This document shows positions 48,094 through 56,930 of a DNA stretch of 64,000 nucleotides, one piece after another. Each line of letters opens with the position of its first letter. The first letter of the stretch is position 1. The notes beneath the pieces are model-generated. The model was not told the DNA's origin, made no database searches, and saw nothing but the letters and a program-made list of their open reading frames with translations. The DNA is taken from assembly GCF_013416775.1 (NCBI RefSeq), contig NZ_SZVI01000012.1:62001-126000 (forward strand). Direction: 5' to 3'. Origin of the DNA: Rhodoferax sp. BLA1 (lineage in GTDB: Bacteria > Pseudomonadota > Gammaproteobacteria > Burkholderiales > Burkholderiaceae_C). The position numbers and the translations under genes are program-made.

Positions 48094-49667
48094 TACTTCG
48101 TTCCTTGTCTTTCGGATGTGTTTGCAAGATTGCCGACGTCTGCATCGCGTGCAGCCTGCGTTTCTGTGGTGGACCAACCGCCACCCAGGGCGCGATACAA
48201 GGTGATCCAGGCGGTGATGCGCTCACGTCGGAGGTCGATGACGGCGCTTTGTGCGACGATCATGCTGCGACGCGCTTCTTCGAGTTCGAACAGGCTGACC
48301 ATACCGGACTGGTAGCTCGCCTCGTTGGCTATGAACGAGCGCTCGAATCCCTCGGCAGCCGTCACAGCGTCCTGGCTGCGTTGCGTCGTGCTGTCCAGCC
48401 TAACGAGGGCGATCTCCACATCGCGTATCGCTTCACGCAGGCGCGCGGCATAGACGGTCGTGGCACTCGTGTAGCGAGCACGCGCCGCTTCCGCGTTGGC
48501 GCGGCGCGCCCCGCCGTCGAACAGCGGCAACGTGACCGTCACCGGCCCGATACTCCAGACGGTGCCGTTGGCACTGACCCCGCCGCTATTTATGCGCGTC
48601 GTCCCGATGTTTCCGACCAGCGCAATGCGCGGCCAACGCAGCGCCTGCACCTGGTCCGCGTCGGCGCTCGCTGCCACCACCTCACGCGCTGCTGCGTAGA
48701 TATCGGGGCGCTGCGCAAGCACCTCCGCCGGCATCGCGGTGACGGCCAGTTCGATGGGCTCGGGTAGCTGCCCGGTTCGCGTGCCAAGGTCGCGGCGCAG
48801 TGCCGTCTCATCCTGTGCAGTCAGGGCATTCAAGGCCTTGATCAGCGAGTCGCACTGCGCCTGCCGCTGGATCAGCGTGACCCGGCCTTGTGCAGCGCTG
48901 GCAATGGCCAGGTCTGTCGCGGTCGGATTCTGGAAGCCGGCGTTCGCGGCCAGGCGGGTGATCTGTGCCGTCCGTGCGCGTGATCGGGCATCAATTTCAG
49001 TCTGTTGAACAAGCGCCTCACACGCCCGCAGTTCGACATAAGTCGTCGCCACTTCGGCGGCGACCGAGATCCGCGCGTCATGCCAGCCGGCCTGGCTGGA
49101 CTCGAGCCGCGCTTGCGCGGAGTCGGCAGCGGCACGCCCGGCCCCGAAGAGATCGAGCTCCCAACCGAGCTGCAAGCCTGCCGAAGACTCGGTGCCAATC
49201 GAAGAACCAAGCTCTGATCGTCCCCGGCTTGCGCTGAGACTTGCATCAAGCGTAGGCATCAGCGCGGCTCCCCGTGCGACGCGCGCGGCCTGTGCATCGC
49301 TGATGCGCGCGGCGGCTTGCGCCAGTGTCGGACTGACCCGTTGCCCGGCCTCAACGAAACGCAGCATCAGCGGATCGTCGAACTGGGCCCACCATTGGCT
49401 CAGATCGGTAAGTTGCCCACCGTGCGGCAACGGTGCGTGCCATTGCGCGGTGACCGGCGCGTCAGCACTACCCGGCGTCGGTGCTGGCAGCGCCGACGCG
49501 CAGCCAGTCAGTAAAATGGTCGCCATGAGTTCGAACCCCGTTGTGAGCGCGGTCGTCAACCCTCCTACCCACCAATGCGCCCGGTAATCGGGTAGCACGT
49601 CAGCCCTCGCTGTGCGGTGCCGGCGGGATGCAAAATTTGCCGGAATGAAAGTGGTGGATAGATGCAT
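48093..49667 (-). CDS. NodT-family outer-membrane efflux lipoprotein
   Basis: A 524-residue outer-membrane factor. The lipobox LLTGC places the modified cysteine at residue 56, late for a signal, so an internal start is possible, but the 49667 ATG has gaggg seven bases upstream. The TolC-like helical repeats include LAQRPDIYAAAREVVAASADADQVQALRWPRIAL and SLFELEEARRSMIVAQSAVIDLRRERI. It forms the outer channel of the RND system and is the first gene of the operon. Confidence 0.93.
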   Translation of the reverse strand: MHLSTTFIPANFASRRHRTARADVLPDYRAHWWVGGLTTALTTGFELMATILLTGCASALPAPTPGSADAPVTAQWHAPLPHGGQLTDLSQWWAQFDDPLMLRFVEAGQRVSPTLAQAAARISDAQAARVARGAALMPTLDASLSASRGRSELGSSIGTESSAGLQLGWELDLFGAGRAAADSAQARLESSQAGWHDARISVAAEVATTYVELRACEALVQQTEIDARSRARTAQITRLAANAGFQNPTATDLAIASAAQGRVTLIQRQAQCDSLIKALNALTAQDETALRRDLGTRTGQLPEPIELAVTAMPAEVLAQRPDIYAAAREVVAASADADQVQALRWPRIALVGNIGTTRINSGGVSANGTVWSIGPVTVTLPLFDGGARRANAEAARARYTSATTVYAARLREAIRDVEIALVRLDSTTQRSQDAVTAAEGFERSFIANEASYQSGMVSLFELEEARRSMIVAQSAVIDLRRERITAWITLYRALGGGWSTTETQAARDADVGNLANTSERQGTK

Positions 49668-49712
49668 GCGGTGCCCTCGTCTTGATCAGGCCGGGACTGT
49701 CTGGCAATTCGC

Positions 49713-49784
49713 CTTACCGAATACTTACCGATCGACGAGGTGATCAAAGGTGATTCGGAAAATGCTTGGTAAGTGTTCGGTAAG
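49713..49784. promoter_or_regulatory. Palindromic array of four CTTACC half-sites (putative OmpR-type operator)
   Basis: CTTACC at 49713 and 49724 on the plus strand and its complement GGTAAG at 49768 and 49779 each pair with 11-base spacing, the usual period of OmpR/PhoB-type response regulators. Each pair also shares CTTACCGAA. The two pairs face each other around position 49748, midway between the divergent outer-membrane-factor and mipA genes. The regulator encoded at 50649 is the natural binder; this is inference. Confidence 0.75.
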
Positions 49785-49833
49785 AAATCAGGTGCGACGA
49801 TGGAACTCCTTCAACATCACCAGAGATGCACAC

Positions 49834-50652
49834 ATGCCACTACCACTTCCGTTATTTTTGATGTCCCATGGTTCTGCCTCGCGTATGGCGGTCGTTTCAG
49901 CGCTTGCCGTCGGACTATGCGCATCGGCGACCGCAGCGACCGCCGATGACAAGTCGTCTTCATCATCCTTCTCACTGGGACTTGGCGTCGTCAGTGAGCA
50001 GAAGCCGTATACCGGCATGGATCGGGACACCACTGCCTTACCATTGCTTCAGTATGAGAATAAGTACGTCCATATCTTTGGACCGCAGATTGGGCTCAAA
50101 CTGCCCAGCCTCGACATCAGCAACTCTCAGAAACTCAACTTCAGCCTCGTTGGCAAATACGATGGAAGCGGTTACAAGGCCGATGACGCGCCCATTCTGA
50201 CTGGCATGAGTGATCGCAAAGGCGGCATCTGGGCAGGTGCCGAAGTGGAATGGAAGAACGACCTAGCGGCCGTGAAAGCCGCGTGGCTTGCTGACACATC
50301 AGGCAACAGCAAGGGTCAAAAATTCAGTCTCGGCCTAGAGAAGACCTGGCGTTTTGGTGAGCATATGATGCTCACACCACGTGTAGAAGCGACCTGGTAC
50401 GACAAGAAGTACGTCGACTACTATTTCGGTGTTCGTGACAGCGAAGCCAGCCAGAGTCGTCCAGCCTATGCTGGGAAGGCTGGCGTTGGTGCCGAGGTGG
50501 GCGTTCGTGGCATCTATATGTTCGATCAACGGCACTCTGTATTCCTGGATATTGCCGTGTCGAGCCTGCCAGAGGGGATCAAGGACAGTCCGCTGGTAGA
50601 TAGCTCGACCGAAGATCGTTTACTTCTGGGATATACCTATCGCTTCCGATGA
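49834..50652 (+). CDS. MipA/OmpV family outer-membrane protein
   Basis: A 272-residue beta-barrel protein. A signal peptide (RMAVVSALAVGLCASATA) is followed by barrel segments such as GLGVVSEQKPYTGMDRDTTALPLLQYENKYVHIFGP and the C-terminal LLLGYTYRFR ending in Arg after aromatic residues. MipA/OmpV members act as outer-membrane scaffolds or porins. The ATG at 49834 gives a sensible signal; earlier frames run through the operator. It overlaps the regulator gene by four bases. Confidence 0.88.
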   Translation: MPLPLPLFLMSHGSASRMAVVSALAVGLCASATAATADDKSSSSSFSLGLGVVSEQKPYTGMDRDTTALPLLQYENKYVHIFGPQIGLKLPSLDISNSQKLNFSLVGKYDGSGYKADDAPILTGMSDRKGGIWAGAEVEWKNDLAAVKAAWLADTSGNSKGQKFSLGLEKTWRFGEHMMLTPRVEATWYDKKYVDYYFGVRDSEASQSRPAYAGKAGVGAEVGVRGIYMFDQRHSVFLDIAVSSLPEGIKDSPLVDSSTEDRLLLGYTYRFR

Positions 50653-51335
50653 GTCGAATACTCCTGGTAGAGGACCATGACCGGCTGGCCCAGCTGATGT
50701 GCAAAGGGTTGGTGTCCGCCGGAATAGCCGTTGATGTGATTGACCGCATCGACACCGCATGGACGGCCATCCAGCAGATGCCCTACCAGGCCTTGGTCCT
50801 TGATCGGGGATTGCCGGATGGCGATGGGCTCGTCTTGCTGCAGAGGTTGCGTAAGGCCGGTAAGGGTGTGCCGTGTCTCGTGTTGACGGCACGCGACGCG
50901 TTGCATGACCGTATCGAGGGCCTCGAAGCGGGAGCCGACGATTACCTTGCCAAGCCGTTCGCCATGGACGAGATGGTGGCACGTGTGCGGTCACTATTGC
51001 GCCGTACTGTAGAGTTCCGCACGCTGGACCCCAGTCATGGCGATCTGACGTTACGTCCCGATGCCGGCGTTCTTTGCCGCGGGGACGAAAGCGTCACGCT
51101 CGCTCCGGCAGAGATCCACATCATGTTATTGCTGTTGCGCAAACAAGATGAGATCGTGCGTCGCAGCGCGCTGGAAGCCGCAGCCTGGGGGCTGAGCGAG
51201 GCGGTAACGCCGAACGCCTTGGACGTGGCCCTTCATCGGATCCGTCGAAAACTGCTCGTCATCGGGTCACGCCAACAGATTGTTAACGTGAGGGGACGCG
51301 GTTATGCTCTTCGTGAACATGACACTGCCCAATAG
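50649..51335 (+). CDS. OmpR-family response regulator
   Basis: A 228-residue regulator. The receiver has ILLVEDHD (acidic pocket), phospho-acceptor Asp52 (ALVLDRGLPDGDG), LTARD and AKPF; the C-terminal winged helix ends NALDVALHRIRRKLL and IVNVRGRGYALRE. It overlaps mipA by four bases and the kinase by about 32. Its DNA target is probably the CTTACC array upstream, controlling both operons. Confidence 0.95.
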   Translation: MSRILLVEDHDRLAQLMCKGLVSAGIAVDVIDRIDTAWTAIQQMPYQALVLDRGLPDGDGLVLLQRLRKAGKGVPCLVLTARDALHDRIEGLEAGADDYLAKPFAMDEMVARVRSLLRRTVEFRTLDPSHGDLTLRPDAGVLCRGDESVTLAPAEIHIMLLLLRKQDEIVRRSALEAAAWGLSEAVTPNALDVALHRIRRKLLVIGSRQQIVNVRGRGYALREHDTAQ

Positions 51336-52743
51336 CCTGAGACTGAAGGTCCTGCTGGCCTATGTTGCGGGCATGATGCTGAGCATCACGCTGCTCGTGA
51401 TTGTTGCCGTTGTGGTGCTCCAGAGCGATTTTCTGATCCGCATGGACTTGGCCGACGCCGTCGGTGATCTTGTGGATAACATCAAGTTCGATAGCAACGG
51501 CCGTCCGGTTGGGTTTGACGCTAGCCTGGACGATATGACTTGGCTATACGAAGGACCCCAACGCGAGACAGCTTATCGAATTCTGGACGAAACCGGCAAG
51601 GTCATGGTCGTATCGAGTGCTGGAGAAGGGTTTTGGCCGGTCGCAGGAGACCTTACTCGGTTGGCGCGGGGGACTTTCGATTTTGAGCACGATGGAATGA
51701 CTATTTACGGGGCCACCGAAGCCATCGAACATGATGGAAAAACGTGGTATCTGCAGTTCGCAGCCAGCGCAAGGTTCATGGATCTCCTTCATAGTGTCGC
51801 CTTCCCACTTGTGGGATATGGCGTCACGGTGTTCGGTATTGTGACGTTTGTAGCTTTCGGTTTGTGTGCCTACGTTACCTTGCGCTACACCCTCAAACCT
51901 CTAGGCGATGTTTCGGATTCTGCGGCGGCAATCTCTCCACGCTCCCTTCACGCTCGCTTGCAGACCAAGGCCATTCCGACCGAGATTGAGCCTTTGGTCA
52001 ACAGCTTCAACCGAGTTCTTGAGCGGCTGGAGCAGGGGTATCGCATCCAGCAGGAATTCCTCTCGACAGCGGCGCACGAGTTGAAAACGCCGCTCGCATT
52101 GATCCGCGCACAGATCGAATTGATCGACGATGGGGATAACCGCAAGTCATTGCTCAACGACGTTGAACACATGACGCGCCAGGTCCAGCAACTGTTGCTG
52201 CTGGCTGAAGCGAGCGAGGGACAGAACTACACTTTTACCGCGGTCGACGTACTGGAGGTGGCGACGGAGGCCGCCAGGTATCTGCAACGCATGGCGGATG
52301 CGGCGAGTGTTCGCCTAGTGACGCCCGGCAACGTTTCCGAGGTGCAATGGCAAGCCGATCGGGGGGCGCTCTTTACCTTGTTCAAGAATATGTTGGAGAA
52401 CGCCATCCAGCATGCGCCCCGAGGTACGGAAGTTCTCGTGGAGGTAACCGCTGCAGAGGTCTCCGTACGTGATTGGGGGCCTGGGGTTAGTCTGGAGCAG
52501 CTCCAGCAGATATTCTCACGCTTCTGGCGTGGCGCTCATCGGCGCGATCACGGCGCCGGCCTCGGCTTGGCCATTTGCCAAGAGATTGCGCTGGCTCATG
52601 GATGGACGCTGTCTGCGTACAGGGCGGAGCCAGGCTTGAGACTTTGCTTGTCGCTTCCACACGAACAATCAGGGCAACTTGCGTGGTCACAACGGCAAGC
52701 TGTTGAGATAGCTTGTGAGTCCTCGCCACGTCATAGTGAATGA
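51304..52743 (+). CDS. Sensor histidine kinase (EnvZ/QseC-like)
   Basis: A 479-residue membrane kinase. TM1 (VLLAYVAGMMLSITLLVIVAVVVL) and TM2 (VAFPLVGYGVTVFGIVTFVAFGLCAY) border a periplasmic sensor of about 125 residues. HAMP and dimerisation follow with His258 in FLSTAAHELKTPLAL, then the N-box LFKNMLENAIQHAP and the G-boxes DWGPGVS and HGAGLGLAIC. A start at 51319 is also possible. It pairs with the upstream regulator. Confidence 0.94.
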   Translation: MLFVNMTLPNSLRLKVLLAYVAGMMLSITLLVIVAVVVLQSDFLIRMDLADAVGDLVDNIKFDSNGRPVGFDASLDDMTWLYEGPQRETAYRILDETGKVMVVSSAGEGFWPVAGDLTRLARGTFDFEHDGMTIYGATEAIEHDGKTWYLQFAASARFMDLLHSVAFPLVGYGVTVFGIVTFVAFGLCAYVTLRYTLKPLGDVSDSAAAISPRSLHARLQTKAIPTEIEPLVNSFNRVLERLEQGYRIQQEFLSTAAHELKTPLALIRAQIELIDDGDNRKSLLNDVEHMTRQVQQLLLLAEASEGQNYTFTAVDVLEVATEAARYLQRMADAASVRLVTPGNVSEVQWQADRGALFTLFKNMLENAIQHAPRGTEVLVEVTAAEVSVRDWGPGVSLEQLQQIFSRFWRGAHRRDHGAGLGLAICQEIALAHGWTLSAYRAEPGLRLCLSLPHEQSGQLAWSQRQAVEIACESSPRHSE

Positions 52744-53114
52744 AGAGGCAGACGCGCGCGCCAGTTACAAACCGCATCACGTACTCAGATGCATGGTAGG
52801 GATTGCGGTGCTCGTCGAAGCAATAGAGGACACCGGCGGTTTCCTGAAGTTGAAACGACGCGCGATGCGCATACCGCTCGGAAGTACCGCAGGTCAATGT
52901 CGGCATACAAACAACGGGTCTACTCAGTTTGCTGCCGTAGAGAGCACCGCTTTTCCTGCGGCCCCGGGGTAGTGGTATCAATCCCCAAAGCGCAAGTGGC
53001 CTCGCAGTACCCGGAGATCGCCATCACTCAGGGCGATAATGGTATTGCCGTGCGGTTCGTTTAGCGTCTCGGTAGTGATGGGAATTGGCTGCCAAAGCCT
53101 GAGCCAGGAGTTTC
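52744..53114. other. 371-base stretch without a supported gene
   Basis: No frame shows family character; the minus-strand frame through here continues into the kinase gene and is its shadow. This looks like the right edge of the efflux island, and GC falls beyond it. Confidence 0.5.
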
Positions 53115-54320
53115 ATGCAAGGTTTGGATCCAAAAACTATCGTTTTCATTAGCGCAATCATGTCCGCAATGACGGTTCTGGTTCTTTATGGCGCTCACTT
53201 TGCATTTCACCGAGAAGTTGGTGGCATTCGCAGTTGGACCATTGCCTCCGTGTTGGTTTTCGTAGCATCGTGGTGCATAGTCCTTCGAGGACGAATTCCA
53301 GATTTCATCTCAATCGTTGTCGCCAACAACTGCTTGTTGGCTGGGTATTGGTTGATGATTCGCGGGACGCGAGAACTCAACGGCGATACGGGCGTGCCAA
53401 TACACTGGTGGCGGGTTGGAGTTTATATTGGCTTCTGCACCGCTTGGTTGACCTTTTGGACGTATGCCGACCCTAACTTCATCGCCCGAGTTGTATTGGT
53501 TTCATGCATTGCTTGTGGCACCTACGCCTATCTTTGTTTATTGGCGTTCCGAACCGGGAGATCACCCCTCAATTTCCTGTTTGCAATCGGGATGTTCTTG
53601 GGCGTAGTAACCACGGCAGCGCGGATGGTTACTGGAATAGCGAGCTGGGGCAGTGCCTCGGAGGAAGCTCAATTGCCCAGTCCCAACGCCATCAACATCG
53701 TCTACCTTGGTGCTTATTCTCTGTTGTCCGTCCTGCACCCAGTCAGTTTCTTTCTGTTGGCTGCCCGCAAGCAGCGGTTTGTCCTTGTCAGCATGGCGAG
53801 CACAGACTTCCTGACCGGCGCCATGAATCGGCGAGGGCTAGTTGAAAAAGCCAACCCTTTAATTCAACTTGCCGAGCGCAAGGGGCATGACACATCCCTG
53901 ATCATGATGGATTTGGACCACTTTAAGAAGATCAATGACTCTTTCGGACACGAAAGAGGAGACCAGGCTTTAAGGCATTTCAGTGAAGCCATCAGGGGCC
54001 TTATTCGCCAATCGGACCTATTTGCACGCATTGGAGGTGAAGAATTTGTTCTGCTTTTGCCTGAGACGAGGCAAGACAAGGCGATGGTCATTGCCAATCG
54101 TATCCATTCAATGCTGAATCGTTCACGTAGCGACGGCGTGCCCCCATATACGGCAAGCATTGGAGTCGCCACTGCCTTCGGCGGAGATTTCGCACGAGAG
54201 GCGACCAGCGAGACAATGTTAGAGCGACTGATAAAAATTGCCGATGATGCGGCTTACAAGGCCAAGAAAAACGGACGAAATCGGATTGAATTGGCGGAGG
54301 CATTCGGCATTCCGTCGTGA
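53115..54320 (+). CDS. Membrane-bound diguanylate cyclase (GGDEF)
   Basis: A 401-residue protein. About seven membrane helices fill residues 1-225, a sensor region without recognised name. The GGDEF domain follows (DFLTGAMNRRGLVEKA, MDLDHFKKINDSFGHERGDQAL, ARIGGEEFVLLLPE). The active site is GGEEF, and RQSD five residues earlier is an intact inhibitory I-site (RxxD). It makes cyclic di-GMP from GTP. Its GC content is clearly lower than that of its neighbours. Confidence 0.92.
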   Translation: MQGLDPKTIVFISAIMSAMTVLVLYGAHFAFHREVGGIRSWTIASVLVFVASWCIVLRGRIPDFISIVVANNCLLAGYWLMIRGTRELNGDTGVPIHWWRVGVYIGFCTAWLTFWTYADPNFIARVVLVSCIACGTYAYLCLLAFRTGRSPLNFLFAIGMFLGVVTTAARMVTGIASWGSASEEAQLPSPNAINIVYLGAYSLLSVLHPVSFFLLAARKQRFVLVSMASTDFLTGAMNRRGLVEKANPLIQLAERKGHDTSLIMMDLDHFKKINDSFGHERGDQALRHFSEAIRGLIRQSDLFARIGGEEFVLLLPETRQDKAMVIANRIHSMLNRSRSDGVPPYTASIGVATAFGGDFAREATSETMLERLIKIADDAAYKAKKNGRNRIELAEAFGIPS

Positions 54321-54681
54321 AATTTCCTCTGTGAAGTTGAGGAAATTGTTGCTGGCTGTACGCGGCTTGTCATTGTGCAAGTGCTACGTAATCCCGGACT
54401 ATTCTTGACGACTACATTCAAAATTTCTCGAAGTACATGGCGACTCCGAAGTGAAAGTAGACGCTTTATATGTTTGTGTCCCTGGAGCCATAACCGTGCC
54501 GCTCTGGCACGGTTATGTTTCCGCGCGTCGTCATGGGCATCGAAGTTTTTCACTTGTCTCGATTTCCCACTGATTTGCTAGGCAAACTCAATGGATTGCA
54601 AGTTCAGGTGATGTCGGCAACACATTGGGACAATCTTTCGGGGCTGGTGTTTGCGGCACGCTTATGCTCTTCGCGGCACAG
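54321..54681. other. 361-base stretch with a hairpin and short motif repeats, no supported gene
   Basis: It contains a perfect inverted repeat at 54489-54517 and three copies of GGCACnnTTATG. No coding frame has recognisable content. Confidence 0.5.
54489..54517. repeat. Perfect 12-base inverted repeat and related GGCACnnTTATG motifs
   Basis: cataaccgtgcc and ggcacggttatg are separated by gctct. The motif recurs as ggcacgcttatg at 54655-54666 and ggcacagttatg at 54675-54686, the last two with 20-base spacing. Confidence 0.8.
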
Positions 54682-54960
54682 TTATGCATCCAACTCGACA
54701 TCCGCGCGAGTCGACTGAGAATTTGTCAACGTCCGACTTGGCTGTGGCGGGTCCGTCGGGGGAACTGCGCTGAACCGCCCTCGATGCCAAACAATACTAG
54801 CCACAAGCGCCAGTAGCATCAGTGAGTAAGTTAGTCGAACGGAGTGCACCAGCGTGAAGGTATCAACAATCCAGGCGACGCCGGTCGCTGCGGCAACCGG
54901 TCCGGTCACACGCCACCACTTGAACGCAGTTTTCAGCGGAACTTCCAAGAGAAGGTCCAT
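54682..54960 (-). CDS. Hypothetical two-helix membrane protein (uncertain)
   Basis: A 92-residue frame with hydrophobic stretches (VTGPVAAATGVAWIVDTFTLV and LTYSLMLLALVASIVW) and a polar C-terminus with Pro/Ser/Thr. No family is recognised and the ribosome site is weak. Membrane-like character argues modestly for a real gene. Confidence 0.35.
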   Translation of the reverse strand: MDLLLEVPLKTAFKWWRVTGPVAAATGVAWIVDTFTLVHSVRLTYSLMLLALVASIVWHRGRFSAVPPTDPPQPSRTLTNSQSTRADVELDA

Positions 54961-55245
54961 GCGTTTTAACGTGTGATGGAAGTGAATCCTGTCTTATGAA
55001 CAAAGCAACTTTGGATCAAGATTTGACTCCCCGTACTCTTCAATAGTCGATTTATAGAAGAAATTCTAGTTATGCCAATCGCAACAGAAATTAAACGGCG
55101 ATAAACCCTGCAAGGCCCAAGACTTGATGGCCAGTCTGAATGTCGGCTCCCCCTGCACAACTGACATCAGTTTCAAGCTAGAAGCTGTCTTCAAATTTTC
55201 GATCCCAATGCCTCAGACCGGTCATTTTGGCGCTATCGTTTGCCA

Positions 55246-55267
55246 CCTAGGAGTCTGGGCGGCAGAA
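55246..55267 (+). repeat. IS left terminal inverted repeat
   Basis: It starts cctaggagtctgggcgg and matches the reverse complement of 56793-56814 exactly over 22 bases. Confidence 0.9.
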
Positions 55268-55314
55268 ACCTCCTTCGGAGCTGAACCCTGGCACGAAGCC
55301 TGCTGAGCAAAGGC

Positions 55315-56652
55315 ATGAGCACCAGCTATGTACCCTACCACCCTGAGCAACAACAACTTCTGCCGCCAGCCCTACAAGACTGGCTGCCCCAAGGCCACCT
55401 GGCCTACTTCATCAGTGACACCGTTGACAGTCTGAACCTGAGCACCTTTCATGCACGCTATGGAGCTGGCGGCGCGCGTAATCAGCCCTTTCACCCGGCC
55501 ATGATGGTCAAAGTGTTGGTCTATGCGTATGCCACGGGCGTCTTCAGTTCACGCAAGATTGCCAGGAAATTGCATGAGGACGTGGCGTTTCGGGTGCTCG
55601 GTGCCGACAACTTCCCCGCCCACCGCACGATTCGGGACTTCCGTGCGCTGCACTTGGCCGAATTCACCGAACTGTTTGTCCAGGTCGTGCGCCTGGCGCG
55701 CGAGATGGGCTTGGTCAAGCTGGGCACCATCGCCGTGGATGGCACCAAGCTCAAAGCCAATGCCAGTCGCCACAAGGCCATGAGCTACGTGCGCATGCAG
55801 ACAGCCGAAGTGCAGCTCAAAACGCAAATCACTGCGCTGGTGAAGAAGGCAGCCACTACCGACGAGGCTGAGAAGAACGAACCCGAGCTGGACATCCCCG
55901 CCGAGATCGAGCGCAGGCAAGCGCGCCTGAGTGCGATTGAGGCGGCCAAGGCCCGCTTGGAAGAGCGCCAGCGTTTAAGCGATGCGCAGCGCGGGCGCAC
56001 CCCAGACGACGAACGCAAGCCCCGGGACAAAGACGGTAAACCCAAAGGTGGCAAGCCCTACCAACGCGACTTTGGTGTTCCTGCGCCCAAGGCCCAGGAC
56101 AGCTTTACCGATCCCGAGGCACGCATCATGAAACGTGTCGGTGGCGGGTTTGATTACAGCTATAACGCGCAGACCGCAGTGGACGAGGCCGCCCACATCA
56201 TCGTGGCCGCAGAGGTGGTCAACACCAGCTCGGATGTGCAGCAACTCCCGATGGTGTTGGCGGCCGTCAAGGCGCATACCCAATCGGATGCAGCACAGGT
56301 TCTGGCCGATGCGGGCTACCGCAGTGAGGCGGTGATGGTGGAGTTGGCTATCACCCACCCCAATACGCAACTGGTGATTGCCTTGGGCCGCGAGGGCAAA
56401 GTGCTGGCTAAACCACGGGATGTACAGCGCTACCCGCACACGCTGGCCATGGCCGCCAAGTTCGAAACAGAACAGGCAAAGATCGATTACCGCAAACGCA
56501 AGTGGATTGCCGAGCCACCCAACGGCTGGATCAAGAACGTTCTGGGGTTCAGGCAGTTCAGTATGCGGGGGTTGAAGAAGGTTCAAGCCGAGTTCAAGCT
56601 CGTTTGTTTGGCCCTGAATCTGCGCAGAATGGGTGCCATGCAGATGGGTTGA
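55315..56652 (+). CDS. IS1182 family transposase
   Basis: A 445-residue intact transposase. The N-terminal DUF772-type region has YHPEQQQLLPPALQDWLPQGHLAYFISDTVD and NQPFHPAMMVKVLVYAYATGVFSSRKIA; the DDE part includes TIAVDGTKLKANAS (first Asp), QVLADAGYRSE (second Asp) and a C-terminal RKWIAEPPNGWIKNVLGFRQFSMRG. The charged linker near residues 215-255 is Lys/Asp/Gly rich. It moves this element by cut-and-paste. No frameshift or stop is seen. Confidence 0.93.
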   Translation: MSTSYVPYHPEQQQLLPPALQDWLPQGHLAYFISDTVDSLNLSTFHARYGAGGARNQPFHPAMMVKVLVYAYATGVFSSRKIARKLHEDVAFRVLGADNFPAHRTIRDFRALHLAEFTELFVQVVRLAREMGLVKLGTIAVDGTKLKANASRHKAMSYVRMQTAEVQLKTQITALVKKAATTDEAEKNEPELDIPAEIERRQARLSAIEAAKARLEERQRLSDAQRGRTPDDERKPRDKDGKPKGGKPYQRDFGVPAPKAQDSFTDPEARIMKRVGGGFDYSYNAQTAVDEAAHIIVAAEVVNTSSDVQQLPMVLAAVKAHTQSDAAQVLADAGYRSEAVMVELAITHPNTQLVIALGREGKVLAKPRDVQRYPHTLAMAAKFETEQAKIDYRKRKWIAEPPNGWIKNVLGFRQFSMRGLKKVQAEFKLVCLALNLRRMGAMQMG

Positions 56653-56792
56653 GGCAAAGTTGGGCCCAAGAACCCATCGTGAAAACACCGATGGAGCGGT
56701 CACGGGCAGGTCTTCAGTGCGCTCATCGTCGAAATTGGAGCACCCAGAGACAACTCGCCCGCCTGATCAAAGCGCCATGGACTCAAAAAATG

Positions 56793-56814
56793 TTCTGCCG
56801 CCCAGACTCCTAGG
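56793..56814 (-). repeat. IS right terminal inverted repeat
   Basis: It reads ttctgccgcccagactccta-gg and mirrors the left end. Confidence 0.9.
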
Positions 56815-56930
56815 CCAGACTGACGGAAAACTCAACGCAAAATACAAAGTGAGGTGGCGCACCGATGCGGCCGCCAGTCGTGGAAAAGATCGACATTCAT
56901 TTGTGTCGAAAGCACAACCAAGGGGTGATC

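Larger units (their letters stand above)
55246..56814 (+). mobile_element. IS1182-type insertion sequence
   Basis: The 1569-base element is bounded by perfect 22-base inverted repeats (left cctaggagtctgggcggcag...). Both ends carry CTAG (55247-55250 and 56810-56813), which could be a target duplication of a CTAG site, with the true repeats then starting at gagtctggg. The transposase frame is complete, so the element may still be active. Confidence 0.88.

Noticed and set aside
52487..52981. 164-codon minus-strand frame at the kinase 3' end
   Set aside because: Half of it overlaps the sensor kinase gene and no family or ribosome site supports it.
54489..54517. Integron attC site
   Set aside because: The ends resemble attC only loosely (GTTATGT does not fit the GTTRRRY core) and no integrase or cassette array is present.
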